From: an uncultured Dyadobacter sp.
GTDB lineage: Bacteria > Bacteroidota > Bacteroidia > Cytophagales > Spirosomataceae
NCBI RefSeq assembly: GCF_946482605.1
Contig: NZ_CAMLSE010000002.1
Coordinates: 372,001-436,000 of the forward strand
Reading direction: 5' to 3'
Length of the DNA stretch: 64,000 bases
Below, piece after piece: positions 61,063-64,000 of the stretch. The notes under the pieces were generated by a model. The model was not told the DNA's origin and ran no database searches. It saw only the letters and a program-made list of their open reading frames with translations. Each line of letters starts with the position of its first letter. The stretch's first letter is position 1. The position numbers were made by a program, and so were the translations under genes.

Positions 61063-61272
61063 AAAGCCCAGGACGCTTATGACAAAGCGCTGACACCAAA
61101 GACAATGCAGGATCTGGAAAAGGCACAAACTGACTTCAACGACGCGCAATTAAACCTAAGCACTGCCTCGGAGGCGTACCAACAAGCAGTAGATTACAGG
61201 ACCATATTGGAAGAATTACTTAAAAAGCTGCGCGATGCATTGCAAAAATGCATCGATGAATGCAAACACTAG
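61063..61272 (+). pseudogene. Coiled-coil gene remnant joined to the cupin stop codon
   Basis: Immediately after the cupin stop the same frame continues for 69 codons to TAG at 61272 with protein-like sequence: KAQDAYDKALTPKTMQDLEK, then AQTDFNDAQLNLSTASEAYQ, QAVDYRTILEELLKKLRDAL and QKCIDECKH. Heptad-type spacing and the A-x-x-x-L pattern suggest a coiled coil. The only ATG is at 61105 and would give 55 residues, but coding-like sequence begins before it, so this is better read as the 3' end of a longer gene whose start was lost in a fusion at the cupin end. A small real gene from 61105 cannot be excluded. A terminator follows at 61284. Confidence 0.55.
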
Positions 61273-61283
61273 CTTGAACACAT

Positions 61284-61312
61284 GAAGGTTGTCTTGCGGC
61301 CAGACAACCTTC
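61284..61312. terminator. Intrinsic terminator
   Basis: GAAGGTTGTC (61284-61293) and GACAACCTTC (61303-61312) form a perfect 10-bp stem with a 9-nt loop, followed by ATTTTG on the plus strand. It separates the cupin/remnant transcript from the convergent nagB-like gene ending at 61326 and could serve both strands. Confidence 0.8.
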
Positions 61313-61325
61313 ATTTTGCTAAACC

Positions 61326-62063
61326 TCAAACCCTACCCGAGATCAGCGCTCCTGCGTCGGCGTCGAGCAGAATCTCGCAATTCGGGTGCATTTGTACAAT
61401 GGAAGCGGGGATATCAGTACTGACGGGCCCGAGAATAGCTTTTTCAACCATTTCAGCCTTGTGAGCGCCTTTGGCGATCAGGATCAGTTTTCGGGTATGC
61501 ATGATGTTCCGGATGCCGCGTGTGAGCCCGCCCAGGACCGTGCCCGCCGGCACCTGCGTTTCCCTGCGTACCCGCGCCTCAAAGTCGGGGTCCATGGGTG
61601 ACACCCAGGTTTCGCTCTCAAAAGGGGTGCCCGGCTGGTTGATGCCGATGTGCCCGTTCATCCCCAACCCTAGCATTTGCAGATCTGCGCCTCCCCTTCC
61701 AGCCAGTCGCTCCTCAAAAAGCCTCGCTTCACGTTCGAAATCGTCGGACATGGTCGGCGGCATGATGAAGTTTTCTTCAGGGATGCCCAGCGGTCCCGCG
61801 ATCTGGTTCAGGATCATCGTATAGCAACTACCGGCATATTCCCGCGGAAGATTGGTCAGTTCGTCGACATTAAATAGAGTAATGCGTGATACGTCGAACG
61901 GGTACTGCCGGTAAATGTCCGAAACGATCGAGTGCATAGCCATCGTCGTCTGTCCGGTCGACAGGCCGATCACCGCGTCCGGCTTTTCCAGCATTTGAGC
62001 GATGATCCGCCAGGCGGCAGCTACGTCGAACTCGTGTTCGTCCTTGCAAATGGTAATTTTCAT
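61326..62063 (-). CDS. NagB-like glucosamine/galactosamine-6-phosphate deaminase-isomerase
   Basis: 245 residues, the NagB/RpiA/CoA-transferase fold. Visible are the phosphate-loop-type GLSTGQTTMAMH (about 34-45), the active-site FNVDELTNLPREYAGSCYTM (about 64-83) and GLGMNGHIGINQPGTPFE (about 134-151). In E. coli NagB this last motif has Asp141, His143 and Glu148; here His is kept, Asp141 is Asn as in some Gram-positive enzymes, and Glu148 is Gln, which is unusual. GalN-6-phosphate isomerase (AgaI type) is therefore as likely as GlcN-6-phosphate deaminase. It is the last gene of a minus-strand operon after ptsI and ptsH, so it probably processes an amino-sugar phosphate imported by a PTS permease encoded beyond the window. 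Confidence 0.85.
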   Translation of the reverse strand: MKITICKDEHEFDVAAAWRIIAQMLEKPDAVIGLSTGQTTMAMHSIVSDIYRQYPFDVSRITLFNVDELTNLPREYAGSCYTMILNQIAGPLGIPEENFIMPPTMSDDFEREARLFEERLAGRGGADLQMLGLGMNGHIGINQPGTPFESETWVSPMDPDFEARVRRETQVPAGTVLGGLTRGIRNIMHTRKLILIAKGAHKAEMVEKAILGPVSTDIPASIVQMHPNCEILLDADAGALISGRV

Positions 62064-62133
62064 AACAATAATGATGGTCAGGTATGGTCAGGCCTGGCAA
62101 CTTGCTGTCCATAAGTGCGCAAGGCCCGGTTGT

Positions 62134-62400
62134 TTATAAGTTTTGTAATTGTTCCTTAAAAAATACATCTATGGCCAAAGCCGCCTCTTCTTCATCGTCA
62201 CCGTCGATCAGGACCGAAACCAGATCCCCGCCTTTGGTCGACAAAGCCAGAATATTGAGCATGCTGTTCAATGCGATGGTTTTGTCCCCCTTTTTCATGT
62301 TGATGCCGGATTTGAATTTTTTCACCAGCCTGACGAGCGCCGTGGCTGGTCTCGCATGAATGCCTTCAGGCGCGAGGATCGTGTAATCCCTGGATATCAT
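62134..62400 (-). CDS. ptsH: HPr phosphocarrier protein of the PTS
   Basis: 88 residues with the exact HPr signature: His15 in GIHARPATAL, the site phosphorylated by Enzyme I, and Ser46 in IALNSMLNILAL, the regulatory position in HPr proteins that interact with HPr kinase. The overall length and beta-alpha-beta pattern (TILAPEGIHARPA, SGINMKKGDKTIALN, VSVLIDGDDEEEAALAIDVF) fit the family. It takes phosphate from Enzyme I and passes it to an EIIA. It lies between ptsI (21 bp) and the NagB-like gene (70 bp). No HPr kinase or EII component lies in the window. Confidence 0.95.
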   Translation of the reverse strand: MISRDYTILAPEGIHARPATALVRLVKKFKSGINMKKGDKTIALNSMLNILALSTKGGDLVSVLIDGDDEEEAALAIDVFFKEQLQNL

Positions 62401-62421
62401 ATTAGCATTTTTGTTTTTGAT

Positions 62422-64000
62422 TCATTGATTTACAAATTCCTTGATCTCACCGGCAGTAGCGAGGTTCTTAACGGCTTCAAAAATGCGTTGGACGTCAGCC
62501 AGTGTGGTTTCCCGCACCTGCTGTTTGATCCCAGGGATCGAACCGGCACTCATGGAAAACGCCCGCAAACCCATTCCCAGCAGCAGGCGTGTGGCCAGCG
62601 GGTCGCCGGCCAGCTCACCGCACATGCCCACATGAATGCCGCTGCGGTTCGCTTCCCCGATCACGTGGGCGATCAGCCGGAGCACTGCCGGGTGAAAGCC
62701 GTCGTACAACGGCGCGACCTGGTCGTTCATCCGGTCCACAGCCAATGTATACTGAATGAGGTCATTGGTACCGATGCTGAAAAAGTCTGCCTCCTTCGCC
62801 AGCAGGTCTGCAATGACCGCCGCCGCCGGTATCTCGATCATGATACCGGTCTGCATTTGACTATCGAAGGCGATGCCTTCCCGTTCCAACTCCGCACGTA
62901 CCTCCTGCACGACCGCCTTGGCAGCACGGACTTCCTGAACGCTACCGATCATCGGAAACATGATTTTCAGGTTACCGAATGCGCTTGCTCGCAAAATCGC
63001 ACGGAGCTGGACCTTAAAAAGGTCGGTCCGGTCCAGACAAATGCGGATGGCCCGATAGCCCAGAAATGGGTTTTCCTCCTTCGGTAACCCCAGGTAAGGC
63101 GCCTCTTTGTCGCCTCCTATATCGATCGTCCGGATAGTCACCGGCCGCTTTCCCGCTTTCAATGCGATCTTTCTGTAAAATTCGAATTGCTCTTCCTCTC
63201 CCGGCAGCGAATCGCGCCCCAGGAAAAGTAACTCCGTTCGCAGCAGCCCTACTCCTTCTCCCCCGTTTTCAAATACCTGATCCAGATCGGCAGGCTCTGA
63301 AATATTGGCAAAAAGTTGAACAGCACAGCCGTCTTTCGTCACCGCCGGATGGTCTTTCAGCGACCGGAGCCAGGCCAGTTGTGTGGCATAATGCTGCTGT
63401 TTATTGCGGTAAATACCGGTCGTTTCTTCATCCGGGTTCACGAGAAGTTGCCCGGCCTCCCCATCTAGAATAACCCATTCACCATCGCCAACACCACCCA
63501 ATGCCACGCCGCAACCCACCACTGCCGGAATACCACGCGCCTTCGCGACAATGGCCGCGTGGGATGTCCTTCCGCCCATTTGAGTGGCAAACCCTGCGAC
63601 CAGCGTCCGATCGAGGGCCATGGTATCGGACGGACCCAGGTCGTCGGCGATCACAATGCATCCCTGCGGATACGCCCTGGCCTGCTGAGATTTCGCTCCC
63701 AGATGACGAAGGATACGGTCGCCGGCATCACGTACGTCCGCATGGCGGGCGCACATGTACTCGTCGTCCATGCCCAGAAAGAGCTGTACCAAGGCGTCGG
63801 TCACCTCGATAAGCGCATCGTGGGCCGTTTTTAATTCTTCCTCCATTTTCTGTATGGTGTCATCCCGGAGCTGCGGATCGGTCAGCAGCTCGACCTGAGT
63901 TTCCAGAATATCCAATCCCTCGCCGGCTTCCCGATCCGGCGATGATCAGCGTGGAGCCGTGCGGCGCAGTGTTGAAGAATTGCAGGTGCCGTTTCAATGC
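62422..64000 (-). CDS. ptsI: PTS Enzyme I (ptsI), 5' end outside window and apparently frameshifted
   Basis: The main frame runs from the stop at 62422 up to 63945, where an in-frame TGA (63946-63948) precedes it. It holds about 507 residues: the helical HPr-binding part (LETQVELLTDPQLRDDTIQK onward), the active-site His in GGRTSHAAIVAKARGIPAVV, the PEP/Mg part with TIDIGGDKEAPYLGLPKEEN, FLGYRAIRICLDRT, and GMCGELAGDPLATRLLLGMG near the end. The usual protein is about 575 residues, so the first 70 or so are missing from this frame. Upstream, another frame reads AARLHADHRR and would join smoothly to REAGEGLDILETQ after a one-base change near 63930-63940. Either a real frameshift or a sequence error disrupts the gene. 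It is first of the visible ptsI-ptsH-nagB-like operon. Confidence 0.85.

Noticed and set aside
1..64000. tRNA, rRNA, insertion sequences, integrases and attachment sites
   Set aside because: Looked for cloverleaf-like, transposase and terminal-repeat signals and saw none that could be supported.

Overview
The window looks like a chromosome segment of a Bacteroidota, order Cytophagales, close to Dyadobacter or its Spirosomataceae relatives. The evidence is indirect: a SusC/SusD pair with an ECF sigma factor and FecR anti-sigma, a C-terminal type IX secretion sorting domain, TAnnTTTG promoter boxes, weak Shine-Dalgarno sequences, and five very large orphan ABC-type permeases. No rRNA, tRNA, CRISPR array, insertion sequence or phage module was found. 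Coding density is high and base composition looks even by eye, except for one visibly A+T-richer gene at 51.1-55.4 kb.

Layout. (1) 1-10.8 kb, minus strand: a tightly packed seven-gene envelope operon encoding two lipoproteins (one with Ig-like repeats), three proteins sharing a small repeated domain, an OmpA-type protein and a TPR protein that runs off the window. (2) 10.9-14.5 kb, minus: a secreted protein with 13 repeats and a type IX sorting tail. (3) 14.6-19.1 kb, plus: two paralogous 7TM histidine kinases, the first with a degraded ATP-binding domain, then a NarL/LuxR-type response regulator. An identical 18-bp palindrome lies upstream of blocks 1 and 2/3, so the three blocks may be one surface regulon. 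(4) 19.2-20.9 kb: a GT39-like membrane glycosyltransferase. (5) 20.9-29.4 kb and 36.8-43.2 kb: five orphan FtsX/MacB permeases and a PadR repressor; matching operator-like sequences precede the PadR operon and a distant permease. (6) 29.6-36.5 kb: sigma, FecR, SusC and SusD with no enzyme genes. (7) 39.7-40.6 kb: divergent HxlR regulator and DUF6194-like gene.

(8) 43.3-47.5 kb: periplasmic ankyrin protein, DUF2271 protein and PepSY-flavodoxin reductase, probably a periplasmic or iron redox module. (9) 47.5-50.8 kb: CAP-domain protein, small membrane protein, and a pectinesterase fused to an alpha/beta esterase. (10) 51.1-55.4 kb: a 1434-residue P-loop NTPase with a membrane hairpin inside its ATPase domain (KAP-like) and a long helical/TPR tail, the best candidate for an undescribed defence or signalling protein. 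(11) 55.5-58.4 kb: sugar-dehydrogenase-like protein, L,D-transpeptidase-like protein and a six-TM protein. (12) 58.6-61.3 kb: GbsR regulator with a long palindromic operator, DCC oxidoreductase, an internally deleted TIGR01777 pseudogene, a cupin and a coiled-coil gene remnant. (13) 61.3-64 kb, minus: EI, HPr and a NagB-like enzyme, part of a phosphotransferase system, with an apparent frameshift in ptsI at the window edge.

All family assignments are from reading the sequence; no database search was run.
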